13,751 bases of DNA from an uncultured Collinsella sp. (GTDB taxonomy: Bacteria > Actinomycetota > Coriobacteriia > Coriobacteriales > Coriobacteriaceae). Below are positions 12,755-13,751 of the stretch, in pieces. The notes under the pieces were generated by a model that did not search any database, had not been told where the DNA came from, and saw only the letters and a list, made by a program, of their open reading frames with translations. Position 1 is the stretch's first letter, and every line of letters starts with the position of its first letter. The stretch is from NCBI GenBank assembly GCA_958372035.1, contig CATXML010000017.1, positions 1 through 13,751 on the forward strand, written 5' to 3'. The position numbers and the translations under genes were made by a program.

Positions 12755-13751
12755 ATGTCACTGTTCCATAGCGATAACGAAAAGGAAGAAAAGCACAGCG
12801 GAATTCTCGGTGCCTTTTCTGTCGACAATATCAAATGGGAGCCTGGCAACGACGAAGATGCCTCGCTTGTCTCATTCCGCTATCCCTACGAGGATTTTCC
12901 CAACGGGTCCTATCTTCAGGTTGCGCAATCGCAGATTGCCGTTTTTACCAACAATATGGGGGCGGGCAGTTCTACTGACGCTACGGGTGCCGGCGATTCT
13001 CAGGTAAGCGTGTTTGTCGGTCCGTGCAAGATCAAGCTCGACACGGGAGACAGCCGATTCGCCCCGTTCCGCAATGCCGCCCATTCGCTTACCGGCGGTA
13101 GCTCGGCGTTTCATTCCGTTGTGTACTTTATCAATACTAACTACATGAACGAGCTGCGCTGGGGCACGACCGAGCCCATCATTGTCCAAGACCCTGAGGA
13201 AGACGTCAACGTTCATGTTCGCGCCTTCGGTTTGTTTGGCGCGCATATCGAGCAGAATGACTCGAGCCTGGTTCCCATTCAGGTGAGGAAGTTCCTCGTT
13301 AAGGTCGTGGGCACGCGAGATCGCTATACGCGAGAAGAACTTACTTCCTTTATGCGGGCAAAAATCCTTGAGTATGTTCCTGACCTGCTTGCCAAGGCGA
13401 TTGTTGACCAGGAGGTTTCCGTTCTTAAAATTGCGACGCATCTGAGCGACTTCTCGTCTCAGATGCAGGGCAAGCTCGTTAACTATTTCGATGAGTTTGG
13501 TCTCACGCTCGATAACTTCTCGTTCAACAGCATCAAGCCCTTCGAAGAGGATCTTGCTGCCATCAACGAGATGAAGATCCAGCGTAAGCGGAGCATTCTC
13601 GAGGCGCAGGGTAACGCTGCCCAGATGGACATCGAGTCCGAGGCACTTGCCAGGAAGCGTGCGCGCGAAGGCTACAACTATCAGCAGGAGCGCGGCATGG
13701 ACGTAATGGAGAGTGCTGCGGGCAATGAGGGGAGTGCCGCATCGGGCCTCA
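12755..13751 (+). CDS. SPFH/band-7 protein resembling Bacillus YdjI (3' end outside window)
   Basis: The first 332 codons are present; the frame is open at the window edge. The start is ATG at 12755, preceded by AAAGGA at 12743-12748. The translation begins MSLFHSDNEKEEK and continues into an SPFH-type domain (about 20-235) of the sort annotated as 'SPFH domain/virion core protein', as in Bacillus YdjI: it includes SQIAVFTNN, VVYFINTNYMNELRWGT and VRAFGLFGAHIEQ, and a later region reading FDEFGLTLDNFSFNSIKP. From about residue 275 it becomes charged and Ala-rich (EAQGNAAQMDIESEALARKRA), suiting a coiled coil. Relatives often end in one or two zinc ribbons, which would lie beyond the window. 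Such proteins assemble at the membrane; YdjI is part of the pspA-ydjGHI envelope-stress operon. Its place after four zinc-ribbon membrane genes makes a shared membrane role plausible but unproven. Confidence 0.85.
   Translation, partial: MSLFHSDNEKEEKHSGILGAFSVDNIKWEPGNDEDASLVSFRYPYEDFPNGSYLQVAQSQIAVFTNNMGAGSSTDATGAGDSQVSVFVGPCKIKLDTGDSRFAPFRNAAHSLTGGSSAFHSVVYFINTNYMNELRWGTTEPIIVQDPEEDVNVHVRAFGLFGAHIEQNDSSLVPIQVRKFLVKVVGTRDRYTREELTSFMRAKILEYVPDLLAKAIVDQEVSVLKIATHLSDFSSQMQGKLVNYFDEFGLTLDNFSFNSIKPFEEDLAAINEMKIQRKRSILEAQGNAAQMDIESEALARKRAREGYNYQQERGMDVMESAAGNEGSAASGL

Noticed and set aside
12872..13441. Minus-strand ORF of 189 codons opposite the SPFH gene
   Set aside because: The SPFH reading frame is recognisable and has a ribosome site; this is its shadow.

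Overview
The window looks like a chromosomal segment of a high-G+C gut actinobacterium of the class Coriobacteriia, with Collinsella as the best guess. This rests on codon use, the Bacillus-type iron-sulfur PurF, and the style of the accessory proteins. No marker gene settles it, so the taxonomic call is inference.

Positions 169-3786 hold three de novo purine genes on the plus strand, in the order purF, purM, purN. They encode steps 1, 5 and 3 of the route from PRPP to IMP. purM and purN overlap by 11 bases. purF and purM are separated by a 155-base spacer rich in inverted repeats. A strong hairpin terminator at 3837-3881 closes the block.

Positions 3882-4240 are largely non-coding, with one questionable small ORF that begins with a run of eight G. 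From 4241 to 12371 there is an accessory region of lower G+C. It contains four plus-strand genes whose products all start with a CxxC...CxxC zinc ribbon followed by one or more membrane helices. Three of these (4241-5464, 5466-7085, 10878-12371) have one helix and a large, different predicted extracytoplasmic domain. The fourth (10110-10727) is a small multi-pass protein. The first and third single-helix proteins share a near-identical juxtamembrane and membrane module, so they are related by domain shuffling. Two minus-strand genes lie inside this family: an AAA ATPase of the DUF234 type with a PD-(D/E)XK-like C-terminus (7127-8509), and a protein with a Cys4 zinc finger plus helix-turn-helix (8612-9970).

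The last part, from 12372, holds a degenerate tRNA-Ser(GCU)-like sequence, a promoter with a palindrome over its -10 box, and the first 332 codons of an SPFH/band-7 protein resembling Bacillus YdjI. That gene runs off the window.

The most interesting reading is that the zinc-ribbon membrane proteins and the SPFH protein form a membrane-associated envelope-sensing or membrane-domain system, comparable in outline to the ydjGHI part of the Bacillus PspA locus. The support is domain architecture and adjacency only. One member has an RsiV-like (DUF3298) ectodomain. No CRISPR array, transposase, integrase or rRNA was seen.
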